Positions 9,906 through 18,388 of a stretch of 64,000 bases of DNA are shown here, piece by piece (position 1 is the stretch's first letter; each line of letters starts with the position of its first letter). The stretch lies in the NCBI GenBank assembly GCA_002791545.1, contig PFXG01000068.1:1-64000 (forward strand). Reading direction: 5' to 3'. The notes under the pieces were generated by a model. That model was given only the letters and a program-made list of their open reading frames with translations, made no database searches and was not told where the DNA came from. The position numbers were made by a program, and so were the translations under genes. This DNA comes from Zetaproteobacteria bacterium CG_4_9_14_3_um_filter_49_83 (lineage in GTDB: Bacteria; Pseudomonadota; Zetaproteobacteria; Mariprofundales; Mariprofundaceae).

Positions 9906-10382
9906 ATGGACCACAAAAAGATTTCCATCGTCTGCTTTTCAGGCGAATTCGACAAAATGCTGGCTGCCTACACCATTGCCACCGGCGCTGCCGCGACCAA
10001 CCGTGAAGTCACCATGTTTTTCACCTTCTGGGGCCTCAATGCTCTGAAAAAAGAGCGTGGGCGCAAAGCCATCGGCAAAGATTTTCTCTCCCGATTCTTC
10101 AACTGGCTGATGGGTGGCCGCAGCAATCTACCCCTGTCGCGCCTGAACTTTGGTGGCATGAGCCCCGGCCTGATGAGCGGTATGATGCGCAAAAACAATG
10201 TGGCGCAACTCGATGAATTAATGGAAGCGGCAGCGGCACTGGGCATCCGTTATTTCGCCTGTGAAATGTCCATGCACATTCTCGGCATCACCAAAGATGA
10301 TCTGATTGATGATGTACAATCCGTGGTCGGCGTTGCCACGTTCCTCAACGAATCCGAAGACGCTCATATCATCTTTATTTAA
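9906..10382 (+). CDS. DsrE/DsrF-like (DsrE2 type) sulfur-relay protein
   Basis: A 158-residue member of the DsrE2/peroxiredoxin-like group. It opens with KKISIVCFSGEFDKMLAAY, continues with TMFFTFWGLNALKK, and has ALGIRYFACEMSMHILGIT near the C-terminus with the Cys typical of the group. Such proteins carry or transfer persulfide sulfur, often with TusA. The ATG at 9906 has AGGAG eight bases upstream; the longer frame from 9801 has no ribosome-binding site. The TusA-like gene follows 11 bases downstream, so the pair is probably one transcript. No rhodanese or other dsr gene lies next to it, so the sulfur source is not evident. Confidence 0.85.
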   Translation: MDHKKISIVCFSGEFDKMLAAYTIATGAAATNREVTMFFTFWGLNALKKERGRKAIGKDFLSRFFNWLMGGRSNLPLSRLNFGGMSPGLMSGMMRKNNVAQLDELMEAAAALGIRYFACEMSMHILGITKDDLIDDVQSVVGVATFLNESEDAHIIFI

Positions 10383-10393
10383 AGGAATAATTC

Positions 10394-10615
10394 ATGAAAC
10401 ATTTTCTCGATATCACCCGCGAAACCTGCCCGATGACCTTTGTCAAAGTGAAGCTGATGCTGGCCAAAATCAACAAGGGCGAACAACTGGAAGTACTGCT
10501 CAATGCCGGTGAACCGCTGGAGAATGTTCCCCGTTCATGCGAAGAGCAGGGTTACACCGTGCTTTCACTGGAAGCAACGGACGATAACAAGCACCTGCTT
10601 TTGCTGGAAAAATAA
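10394..10615 (+). CDS. TusA/SirA-family sulfur carrier protein
   Basis: A 73-residue protein with the family fold and the sulfur-accepting Cys in ETCPMTFVKVKLMLAKI (the usual CPxP region reads CPMT here). The C-terminal strand (YTVLSLEATDDNKHLLLLEK) is also family-like. Members hold persulfide sulfur for tRNA thiolation, molybdopterin or dissimilatory sulfur metabolism. It is preceded by AAGGAATAATTC, giving good spacing, and follows the DsrE2-like gene closely. The pairing suggests a dedicated persulfide relay and not the general TusA. The exact acceptor is unknown. Confidence 0.85.
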   Translation: MKHFLDITRETCPMTFVKVKLMLAKINKGEQLEVLLNAGEPLENVPRSCEEQGYTVLSLEATDDNKHLLLLEK

Positions 10616-10964
10616 GCGGCGGCAAGTGAAAACCGGTTCAACGACAAGCTGAATTCACTTCAAAAAAATCCGGAACAACTCCTCTGATTCACCAGAGCTT
10701 CGGATACTGCAGAACACCCCGACCATCATAATACAGGAGGCTATTTTTTTTAGCCTCCTGCGCCAAAAAAATCCGTCCTGAGTTTTTTCAATTATTGCTT
10801 CTGATTGGCCACGGTCTCTACACCAAACCGGTAAAAAAATTATCAATATCCCGCTGCTGCATGGGTGTGGGATTTTGGCTGGACTGATGACAGCAGACGC
10901 AGCGTCAGCTCTGATCTGCTAAACTAGCCAATGAAACAGCTTGATAATTGGCGGGTAGGCACTC
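10616..10964. other. Intergenic region between the TusA-like gene and the Mla operon
   Basis: About 350 bases without a credible gene. It holds the hairpin described separately at 10734-10760. A short antisense frame over it has no ribosome-binding site or recognisable product. The promoter of the Mla operon should lie towards the right edge; I found no convincing -35/-10 pair there. Confidence 0.5.
10734..10760. terminator. Stem-loop, probable terminator after the dsrE2-tusA pair
   Basis: caggaggcta (10734-10743) pairs with tagcctcctg (10751-10760) around a loop of seven T. It lies 120 bases after the TusA-like stop and before the Mla operon. The T-run is inside the loop instead of after the stem, so terminator strength is uncertain. 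Confidence 0.4.
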
Positions 10965-12116
10965 ATGCAATCAGGTTCATCACAACAAGGTCAGCTACAC
11001 TGGCATCAGGATGCTGCAGGTGTACTGCGCTTCAAAAGCTCCGGTAACTGGACCAAAGAGGGGCTTCTGGAGCTCAGCGGCAAGCTCCGGAAATGCTGCC
11101 GTGAGCACCGCGATATAAGCATTCAGTGGGATATGTCGGAAATCGGTGAGCTTGATTCGGCCGGCATGGTTCTTTTTATCCACTATTATGACCGACTCAT
11201 CGCAGCAAATTGCAGCATCGAACTGCTGGGCATGAAAGACGATCACCGAAAAATGTACGAACTGCTGCGCCGCTACACCAGCGGTGAAACCAACGAAAAA
11301 CCGGGCCTCACGTTGCACCTGCTCAAACCCTTTCAGGCAATTGGCCGGGCAAGTGTCGATATTGTAAAGGATGCCGCATCATTTCTGGCTTTTATTGGTG
11401 AAAGCTTTGTCAGCCTGCTCCAATCGCTGCGCCATCCCGGCACGATCCGTTTTGCTGCCATCGTGAAAAACATTGAAAATGCTGGCGTTCGGGCGATGCC
11501 GATTATTGCGCTGACCAGCTTTCTGATTGGTGTGGTTATTGCCTATCAGGGGGCGGTGCAACTTGAAAAGTTCGGTGCCAATATCTTTATCGTCGAAATG
11601 ATCGGCATCTCCATCACCCGCGAACTGGCACCGCTGATCACGGCCATTGTTGTTGCCGGTCGCACCGGCTCCTCGTTTACAGCGCAGATCGGCGTAATGA
11701 AAATAACCGAGGAAATCGATGCCATGCGCACCATGGGCTTTGATCCACACTGTTTTCTCGTGCATCCACGCATTATCGCATTGATGATCGTGCTACCGTT
11801 GCTGATCTTTTTTGCTGACCTTATCGGCATTGCCGCAGGCATGCTTATCGCCAATATCCATCTGCACCTTTCCTATGCCGAATTTATCAATCGCCTGCAG
11901 GATGTTCTGGAAATAAAACACGTCTGGATCGGCCTGATCAAGGGGCCCTTCTTTGCATGTCTGATTGCCATGGTCGGCTGTTACCGTGGTTTTCAAGTGT
12001 CGAAAAATACCGAGAGCATCGGTCAATACACCACCATCAGTGTGGTCAATGCGATTTTTCTGGTCATTGCCTGCGATGCCCTGTTCTCCGTACTGCTCAC
12101 CGAGCTTGGCATATGA
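10965..12116 (+). CDS. mlaE: Mla-type ABC transporter permease with fused STAS domain
   Basis: Inner-membrane permease of a phospholipid-transporting Mce/Mla system. Residues about 10-110 form a STAS domain (SIQWDMSEIGELDSAGMVLF), normally a separate MlaB protein. The rest is the MlaE permease, with the conserved GISITRELAPLITAIVVAGR and IGVMKITEEIDAMRTMGFDP coupling-helix region. The ATG at 10965 has GTAGG upstream. Its stop overlaps the MlaF start by four bases (ATGA), marking translational coupling. The STAS fusion explains the absence of a separate mlaB; mlaC is also absent here. Length (383) fits the fused form. Confidence 0.92.
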   Translation: MQSGSSQQGQLHWHQDAAGVLRFKSSGNWTKEGLLELSGKLRKCCREHRDISIQWDMSEIGELDSAGMVLFIHYYDRLIAANCSIELLGMKDDHRKMYELLRRYTSGETNEKPGLTLHLLKPFQAIGRASVDIVKDAASFLAFIGESFVSLLQSLRHPGTIRFAAIVKNIENAGVRAMPIIALTSFLIGVVIAYQGAVQLEKFGANIFIVEMIGISITRELAPLITAIVVAGRTGSSFTAQIGVMKITEEIDAMRTMGFDPHCFLVHPRIIALMIVLPLLIFFADLIGIAAGMLIANIHLHLSYAEFINRLQDVLEIKHVWIGLIKGPFFACLIAMVGCYRGFQVSKNTESIGQYTTISVVNAIFLVIACDALFSVLLTELGI

Positions 12117-12880
12117 GCAATCCGGCCATTGTCGTCTCCGACCTTGTCACCCGCTTTGGTGACCGGCTTATCCATGACGGTATCAGCTTGAGTATCCGGC
12201 ATGGCGAGATTTACGGGCTTCTGGGCGGCAGCGGCGCTGGCAAGTCCACCCTGCTCAAAGAGATGATCATGCTATTGCGCCCCGATGCCGGTGAAATCCG
12301 CATTCTTGATCATAACCTGTCCAGCATCAGCCGTGCCGATGCCTCCATGCTGCGGCAACACTGGGGTGTTCTTTTTCAGGGCGGCGCGCTCTACTCCTCG
12401 CTCACTGTTGCCGACAATATCGGCATCAAACTCAAGGAATATACCGGACTCCCGGAAAAACTGATTCGGGAGATTGTGCAGGTCAAAATCAATATGGTCG
12501 GATTACCGCCAGCAACGGCGGAGCTTTATCCGGCACAACTCAGTGGCGGCATGGTCAAACGTGCGGCGCTGGCACGGGCGCTGGCAATGGATCCGATGCT
12601 GCTGTTTCTTGATGAGCCGACCTCCGGGCTCGACCCGGTGGGCGCAGAGGCTTTTGATCATCTGATTCTGGAATTGCGCGACATCCTCGATCTGACTATT
12701 GTCATGGTTACCCACGACCTTGATTCCATCTGGACGATTGTCGACCGCCTCTCTGTGCTGGGTGATAAAAAGATTGTTGCCGAAGGAGCCCTGAACGACG
12801 TGATTAAATCCGAACATCCGATTATCCGGGAATTCTTCGGCGGTTCGCGTGGCCGCATACGGGGATGTAATGGAAAGTAG
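12113..12880 (+). CDS. mlaF: Mla-type ABC transporter ATP-binding subunit
   Basis: Cytoplasmic ATPase driving lipid movement through the MlaE permease. Walker A GGSGAGKSTLLKE, signature LSGGMVKRAALARALA and Walker B LLFLDEPTSGLDPVGA are intact, and the H-loop is in IVMVTHDLDSIW. The start at 12113 overlaps the mlaE stop by four bases; longer upstream frames lie inside mlaE. The 255-residue length is usual. The 3' end overlaps the start of mlaD by 11 bases. Confidence 0.94.
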   Translation: MSNPAIVVSDLVTRFGDRLIHDGISLSIRHGEIYGLLGGSGAGKSTLLKEMIMLLRPDAGEIRILDHNLSSISRADASMLRQHWGVLFQGGALYSSLTVADNIGIKLKEYTGLPEKLIREIVQVKINMVGLPPATAELYPAQLSGGMVKRAALARALAMDPMLLFLDEPTSGLDPVGAEAFDHLILELRDILDLTIVMVTHDLDSIWTIVDRLSVLGDKKIVAEGALNDVIKSEHPIIREFFGGSRGRIRGCNGK

Positions 12881-13763
12881 AATCAATTATACAATTGTCG
12901 GCATCTTCGTTGTGCTGCTGCTTACCGGAATTATTATGTTTGCATTCTGGCTCGGCAAATACGGTGAAGAGCAGCAATATGATCGTTATTACGTCTACAT
13001 CACCGAGTCCGTGGCCGGTCTGAGCACCGACACGTCGGTGAAGTTTAATGGCGTTAATGTCGGTTCCGTTGAGCAAATCAACATCAATATGAACAATCCC
13101 GAAGAGGTGGAATTGCTGCTGAAGGTCAAACACGGCACGCCGGTTAAAACCGACACCATCGCCAAACTCAAATCCTTCGGCATTACCGGACTGAGCTTTA
13201 TCGAACTGACAGGCAGCACTAAAGATGCCCCGCTGCTGCATGCTTCCGACAGTACCATTCCGATCATTCAAACCGGTCCGTCCACCTTCACTCAATTCGA
13301 TAAATCACTCAGGGAACTCATCGCCAAATCGGTCGGTTCACTGGAGAAGTTCGACCAGCTACTCAGTGATGAAAACCTGCAAACAGTCAGTTCGCTGCTC
13401 TCCGACACCAATCTGGTGGTCAAAGATGTGCGCGCGCAGATGCAGGAATTCCGCAAAGTACTGGATAACGGCGTCATTATGGAACAACGCATGACCCAGG
13501 CATTCACCTCGGTTGAACAGGCTTCGGACAGCGTGAAGAAAATGGCCGAACGCTTTGAAAAGAATTATGCCAATGTCGGTCAGGATATGCGACAGGATGT
13601 CCGGCAGAGTCTGGTTTCCTTTAATCGGCTGATTAACGAGCTAGATACACTGGCTGGCGATATGCAACGCGTCGTGCGGGCCACCGAGGCCAGCCCAAGC
13701 GATCTGCTGTTCAAACAAACTTCGCCAAGGCCCGGCCCCGGCGAGGAGGGATACCATGAATAA
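12870..13763 (+). CDS. mlaD: MlaD/Mce-domain substrate-binding protein
   Basis: A periplasm-facing lipid-binding protein. One N-terminal membrane anchor (NYTIVGIFVVLLLTGIIMFA) is followed by a single Mce domain (about residues 35-120; GLSTDTSVKFNGVNVGSVEQ, then GITGLSFIELTG) and a long helical C-terminal segment of about 170 residues that likely forms part of a tunnel or bridge. Family hexamers carry lipid between membranes. I start it at 12870, inside the mlaF 3' end, because MESRINYT begins the natural anchor. It overlaps the lipoprotein gene by eight bases. Confidence 0.92.
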   Translation: MESRINYTIVGIFVVLLLTGIIMFAFWLGKYGEEQQYDRYYVYITESVAGLSTDTSVKFNGVNVGSVEQININMNNPEEVELLLKVKHGTPVKTDTIAKLKSFGITGLSFIELTGSTKDAPLLHASDSTIPIIQTGPSTFTQFDKSLRELIAKSVGSLEKFDQLLSDENLQTVSSLLSDTNLVVKDVRAQMQEFRKVLDNGVIMEQRMTQAFTSVEQASDSVKKMAERFEKNYANVGQDMRQDVRQSLVSFNRLINELDTLAGDMQRVVRATEASPSDLLFKQTSPRPGPGEEGYHE

Positions 13764-14358
13764 TCGGCTGTTTTTGTTAGCAACCCTGCTTCTGCTACTG
13801 CCCGGATGCGCTACGCGCAGCGCACCTCCAGCCGACATCTACATCGTTGACCCCTCGCTGGCGGAAAAAGTATCCTCTGAAGCTGCTGCGCAAAGCAGTG
13901 GCCCGGTGATTAAGCTGGCACCAATGGACGCCATTCGATCCTTCACCGGCACTGAAATTCTGTATAAGCGCGCCCGGCATGAACAAAACAGCTACGCCTT
14001 CAGCCGCTGGAGTGATGCACCGGTGCGCATGCTGCAAGCCCTGTTCCAGACCAGCCTGAGCGATAGCGCTCAATTCAAGGCAGTTTTGCCTGCCGCTTCC
14101 ACATCGGAAGCCGAGTATATTCTGGAAAGTACGCTGTATGATTTCAGTCACCACATCCACGAAGGTGGCACGTCCTCCGGCAACATCCGGGTGCGTTTTT
14201 ACCTGATTGACCAGTTAGCAGGAACGGTCACTGCAACCAGAGAGTTCGAATCCACAGTGGCAGCCACCGCACAAAATGCCCGCAGCGCCGCCGAAGCGCT
14301 CAATCAGGCCGCAGCAAATGTCGCCCGTGACCTAGTGGAATGGCTAAGAGCCTATTGA
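13756..14358 (+). CDS. ABC-type transport auxiliary lipoprotein (PqiC-like)
   Basis: A 200-residue lipoprotein with signal peptide and lipobox LLLLPGC (Cys at about residue 18). The body resembles the ABC-type transport auxiliary component family (COG3218/PqiC-like), which partners Mce proteins at the outer membrane. Typical segments are SYAFSRWSDAPVRMLQALF and YILESTLYDFSHHI. It is the last gene of the overlapping mlaE-F-D operon and takes the position that MlaC-type carriers hold elsewhere. This suggests that lipid transfer here depends on an outer-membrane-anchored partner and not on a soluble shuttle. Confidence 0.85.
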   Translation: MNNRLFLLATLLLLLPGCATRSAPPADIYIVDPSLAEKVSSEAAAQSSGPVIKLAPMDAIRSFTGTEILYKRARHEQNSYAFSRWSDAPVRMLQALFQTSLSDSAQFKAVLPAASTSEAEYILESTLYDFSHHIHEGGTSSGNIRVRFYLIDQLAGTVTATREFESTVAATAQNARSAAEALNQAAANVARDLVEWLRAY

Positions 14359-14447
14359 CTCTTTACAGTCGTCAATTCTTTGGTTTCATGCATCTCATTT
14401 TTTCAGGGGATCAACAAATCCGGGGTTGTTGCTTCATCGAAAACTGG

Positions 14448-15284
14448 CTAAGCAGACTTCACCGATGTTTCTAACATACGTATTTCACGCTGCGGGTAAG
14501 GAATCGTAATATTCGCAGCCTTTAAGGCTTTAAAGATAGCCGCATTAGCCCGATAGCGTGTCTCAAAATAACTGTCGGTTGGTGCCCAAAAGCGAATACC
14601 GATCACAATACCGCTATCACCAAAATCCTCGATGCCAACTTGGGGTTTTCTTTCCGAACTCATGTTCTCAACACCGTTTAACGCCTTCATAATGACAGAG
14701 ATGGCTTCTTCAGGATCGTTATCATAAGAGATCCCCACCGACTCTTCGGCCAGTGTATCGCTATGTGAGTTACTGATAATTTCACCCACAATATGTTTAT
14801 TCGGAATCGTAATTTCGACATCATCTTCATCACTCAGAAGGGTATAGGCTAAATGAACCTCTTTAACCTGACCGATAACATTTTGTACCCGAATGGTATC
14901 ACCGACAACAAAAGGGCGGGCCAGGATGATATTCAGGCCTGCACCATAGTTTGACAACAAGCCCTGCATGGCCAATCCGGCACCCAATGACAATGCACCG
15001 ATCGCGGCGACAAAAGGTGTTACACTTATGCCGATTTTTCCCAGTGCAATGATTGCAACCATGACAATGATGATGATTTTTGCCGTGCTGCTGATAAATC
15101 GGGATAAGGTAATATCCAGCCCTTTATTCGTGCATATATTTAGTACGAGCTGACTGACTTTCTTTGCAACAATGATACCTATCGCCAGAATAATTAACGC
15201 ACCGAGTATCTGAAAGCTGTAGGTGACAAAAAACTCGGTAATAAGTTTATATGCTTCCTGTGCTTGTTGAAGTTCCTGTTCCAT
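14448..15284 (-). CDS. Small-conductance mechanosensitive channel (MscS family)
   Basis: A 278-residue inner-membrane channel with three N-terminal spans and the pore helix TM3 (GALSLGAGLAMQGLLSNYGA). The MscS beta domain follows (LARPFVVGDTIRVQNVIGQV) with a mixed C-terminal domain ending near YPQREIRML. It would open on membrane tension to release solutes after hypo-osmotic shock. The size matches E. coli MscS. It is monocistronic, convergent with the Mla operon and divergent from the coiled-coil gene. Confidence 0.93.
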   Translation of the reverse strand: MEQELQQAQEAYKLITEFFVTYSFQILGALIILAIGIIVAKKVSQLVLNICTNKGLDITLSRFISSTAKIIIIVMVAIIALGKIGISVTPFVAAIGALSLGAGLAMQGLLSNYGAGLNIILARPFVVGDTIRVQNVIGQVKEVHLAYTLLSDEDDVEITIPNKHIVGEIISNSHSDTLAEESVGISYDNDPEEAISVIMKALNGVENMSSERKPQVGIEDFGDSGIVIGIRFWAPTDSYFETRYRANAAIFKALKAANITIPYPQREIRMLETSVKSA

Positions 15285-15605
15285 ATCGATGCCTCCCTAC
15301 ACTTTTGCTAATTTTCATTTCCTGAAATCAGGCACTTACTATACCCCGTGCCAGCAAGCGACAAAACAATCATTCACGCAGAGCATCCGAGTACCGGGCC
15401 AAGTTAACGTAACAAAGGCACCATGCACCGGCTAACCTGAAGCAGTTACCTATCCGATGCCACATTCTGGTAAAGTGCTATAAAATGATCTCAAAAAAAC
15501 AGGATTGCACACATGATCCCGGAATAGCAGAGGCTGACCCGGTTGCCTTCAATGGCTCAGAGGCTTATCCTCTTACCATATTGGACGCCCCAAAAGGATG
15601 GATCA

Positions 15606-16046
15606 ATGCGCAAAGCCGAACAGCAAAAAATGGACAAGCAGCAGCTACTGGAAAATGAATGCCAGCAGCTTCGGCAAATGATTTCCGCTTTGCGTGAACA
15701 GCTTGAAGAAGCGCAATATCGCCATCAGTCTGAGCTGGAACAAGCCATCGCCGATAACAGGCAGGAAAACCAGCAACTACAGCAAACCATCGCCGCGCTG
15801 CGTGATGAATTGGAAGCCTTGCGTGCCGACAAGGAGCACTGCGTGCAACAGGCCGTGACGGATGCCCGCATGGAGCGTGGTGAACTGAAACAAACCATCG
15901 CCAGTCTGCGCGACAAGCTGGAACAAAAAAGTATTGAGATGGACCAGAAGGTGCAGCAGGAAGCCTTGCAGGCGGACGGGGATATCCGGCAACTGAAGCA
16001 AACCATTGTTGAGCTGCGTCAACAACTGGAGGTACAACATGGCTGA
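15606..16046 (+). CDS. Coiled-coil protein upstream of the adenylate cyclase
   Basis: Nearly the whole 146-residue product is heptad-rich. It is built from a repeating unit of the form LRQMISALREQLEE, LQQTIAALRDELEA, LKQTIASLRDKLEQ and LKQTIVELRQQLE. There is no membrane segment, signal or enzyme motif. The ATG at 15606 has AAAGGA eight bases upstream; an upstream in-frame ATG at 15543 lacks one. The last eight bases overlap the cyclase start, so the two are translated together. It probably acts as a scaffold or partner of the cyclase. I do not recognise a named family. Confidence 0.75.
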   Translation: MRKAEQQKMDKQQLLENECQQLRQMISALREQLEEAQYRHQSELEQAIADNRQENQQLQQTIAALRDELEALRADKEHCVQQAVTDARMERGELKQTIASLRDKLEQKSIEMDQKVQQEALQADGDIRQLKQTIVELRQQLEVQHG

Positions 16047-18330
16047 ATCCGATCAGAACTCTACCAACGTGCCGCCCCACTACGTAATACAGCCGCAAAA
16101 GCAGGTGCAGCATCTGGAAATGCTGCTGAACATCACGCGCACTGTCGCCGGCATGGAAACGGTAGACGAAGTTCTGCATGCCCTGCTCGAAATGACCATG
16201 CGCGAAACCTTGGCCACCCGTGGCAGCATTTTTCTGCATGACGAACGAACCGGTGAACTTTATTCCCGCATCTCGAAAGGCAATCTGACGCGCGAAATTC
16301 GCATGCTCGATAGCAAAGGCATTGCCGGAAAAGTATTCCACAGCGGTGAAGGCATGATCATTCATAATGCCTATGCCAGTGAGTTTTTTAATCGGGAGAT
16401 CGACGAAAGCACTGGATTCATCACTAAAAATATCCTGTGCGCTCCGATTCGAACGGTGCGCGGTGAAATTATTGGTGTGGCCCAGATGCTGAACAAGGTC
16501 AAAGGCCGGTTCTGCAAAAAAGACCTGACCTTGCTGGAAATCATGACCTCGCAGGCAGCCATCACCCTGCAAAACCGCCAGTTTGTTGAGCATGCGCGCA
16601 AAGAACATGACCGGGAACTGGAATTTCTCGATCTGGTTTCCGATATCACAGCCGAGCTGGATTTGGGGGTGCTGCTGCAACGGGTGATGCGCGAAGCAAC
16701 CCGCATGCTCAATGCGGACCGCTCAACGCTGTTTCTCAATGACGATTCGACCAATGAATTATGGTCACAAGTTGGAGAAGGTCTGAATGCGGTACAGATT
16801 CGTTTCCCCAGTCATCTCGGCATTGCCGGTTCGGTTTATACCAGTGGCAAATCGATGAATATCCCCTACGCCTATGCTGACCTGCGCTTTAATCCGGCAT
16901 TCGATAAACAGACCGGCTATTTCACCCGTTCGATATTGTGTGTGCCGGTGGTCAATAAAAAGGGCAAGGTCATTGGCGTCACCCAGTCGCTGAATAAGAA
17001 AGGGGGGCCATTTAACGATGAGGATGAATCACGCCTGCGGGCATTCACCTCGCAGATCGCTATTGCACTGGAAAATGCCAAACTGTTCAACAGCGTGCAG
17101 GACATCAAAAATTACAATGAATCAATGCTGGAAAGCATGTCCAATGGCGTCATGACACTGGATGAAAAGGGTAAGATCGTCACCTGCAATGCCGCTGGTC
17201 TACGCATTTTAAGACTTGGCGAAAGCGCCGTAATCAACCATGCCGCACAGGACTTTTTCGCCAACAGCAATGTATGGATACTGGATAAAATAAAGCGCGT
17301 CGAGGAAACCGGCGTCATCGATATGGCGACCGATGTGGCATTGCATTTCGATGGCGATGCCATCTCGGCCAACCTGAGCATTTTGCCGCTGGTCAGCCAT
17401 GAAGGAAAAAAACTCGGAACCATGCTGATGATTGAGGATATCAGTTCGGAAAAACGCATGCGCGCCACCATCACCAAACACATGGACCCCGGCGTGGCCG
17501 ACCAGCTACTGGCCGGTGGTGACGATATCCTTGGCGGACGCAGCACCAAAGCGACCGTACTGTTTTCCGACATCCGCAGTTTCACCACATTAACCGAAGA
17601 ACTCGGTGCACAGGGAACTGTCCACCTGCTGAACGAATATTTCACTCTGATGGTCGAATGCATTCAGGATGAAGGCGGCATGCTCGATAAATTCATTGGT
17701 GACGCGATCATGGCCGCCTTCGGCGTGCCGGTCGCCCATGATGACGATGAAGACCGGGCATTGCGCTGCGCTATTCGTATGCAGACGGATTTACGGAGTT
17801 GGAACGAACGCCGGGCTATGGAAGGCAAACAGGCAGTGGATATCGGCATCGGCCTGAATACCGACACCATCGTGACCGGCAATATCGGTTCTCCCAAACG
17901 CATGGATTACACCATGATCGGCGATGGCGTGAATCTGGCATCACGACTGGAGAGTGCCTGTAAGCAATATGCATCGCGCATCCTGATCAGCGAAAACACC
18001 CGCAAACTGTTGAAAGGAATCTATCGCATCCGGGATATTGATATGGTGGTGGTCAAAGGAAAAACGGAGCCGGTGCGTATTTTTGAAGTGCTCGATTACC
18101 ACACCGAAGCCAGCTTCCCTAACCTGATGGATGCTGTGAACCAGTTTAACGATGGCGTAGTCAAATACCGCAAAAAACAATGGCCACTGGCAATTAAAGC
18201 TTTTGAGCGGGTGCTGGCCATGCATGCTCAGGATCGACTGTCGCAAATTTATATCGACCGCTGCCTTCATTTCCAACACAACCCGCCACCCGCCGCATGG
18301 GATGGCGTCTGGGTGATGACATCGAAATAA
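16039..18330 (+). CDS. GAF-GAF-PAS class III adenylate cyclase
   Basis: A soluble sensor enzyme making a cyclic nucleotide, most likely cAMP. Two GAF domains (about residues 25-185 and 195-360) and a PAS domain (about 370-480) precede a class III cyclase domain (about 505-690). It keeps both metal-binding Asp (TVLFSDIRSFTTL; FIGDAIMAAFG), the purine-selecting Lys in MLDKFIGD, and DYTMIGDGVNLASRLE. An ADRST motif lies in GAF2. The last 70 residues look helical. The start at 16039 has CTGGAGG seven bases upstream and overlaps the coiled-coil gene. The GAF pair may bind a small ligand, which the sequence does not name. Confidence 0.92.
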   Translation: MAESDQNSTNVPPHYVIQPQKQVQHLEMLLNITRTVAGMETVDEVLHALLEMTMRETLATRGSIFLHDERTGELYSRISKGNLTREIRMLDSKGIAGKVFHSGEGMIIHNAYASEFFNREIDESTGFITKNILCAPIRTVRGEIIGVAQMLNKVKGRFCKKDLTLLEIMTSQAAITLQNRQFVEHARKEHDRELEFLDLVSDITAELDLGVLLQRVMREATRMLNADRSTLFLNDDSTNELWSQVGEGLNAVQIRFPSHLGIAGSVYTSGKSMNIPYAYADLRFNPAFDKQTGYFTRSILCVPVVNKKGKVIGVTQSLNKKGGPFNDEDESRLRAFTSQIAIALENAKLFNSVQDIKNYNESMLESMSNGVMTLDEKGKIVTCNAAGLRILRLGESAVINHAAQDFFANSNVWILDKIKRVEETGVIDMATDVALHFDGDAISANLSILPLVSHEGKKLGTMLMIEDISSEKRMRATITKHMDPGVADQLLAGGDDILGGRSTKATVLFSDIRSFTTLTEELGAQGTVHLLNEYFTLMVECIQDEGGMLDKFIGDAIMAAFGVPVAHDDDEDRALRCAIRMQTDLRSWNERRAMEGKQAVDIGIGLNTDTIVTGNIGSPKRMDYTMIGDGVNLASRLESACKQYASRILISENTRKLLKGIYRIRDIDMVVVKGKTEPVRIFEVLDYHTEASFPNLMDAVNQFNDGVVKYRKKQWPLAIKAFERVLAMHAQDRLSQIYIDRCLHFQHNPPPAAWDGVWVMTSK

Positions 18331-18388
18331 TGCTGCTGAAAAGTACAACGTGATTTTCCGTGTAAGAAGCGATGGCAACTTCCGACTG

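Noticed and set aside
10655-10846. Short minus-strand frame between the TusA-like gene and the Mla operon
   Set aside because: It is built over the 10734-10760 hairpin, has no ribosome-binding site, and its product is unremarkable.
15565-16680. Long minus-strand open frame (371 codons) across the coiled-coil and cyclase genes
   Set aside because: It is antisense to two well-supported genes, has no recognisable domain, and its length is explained by the repetitive codon use of the coiled-coil gene.
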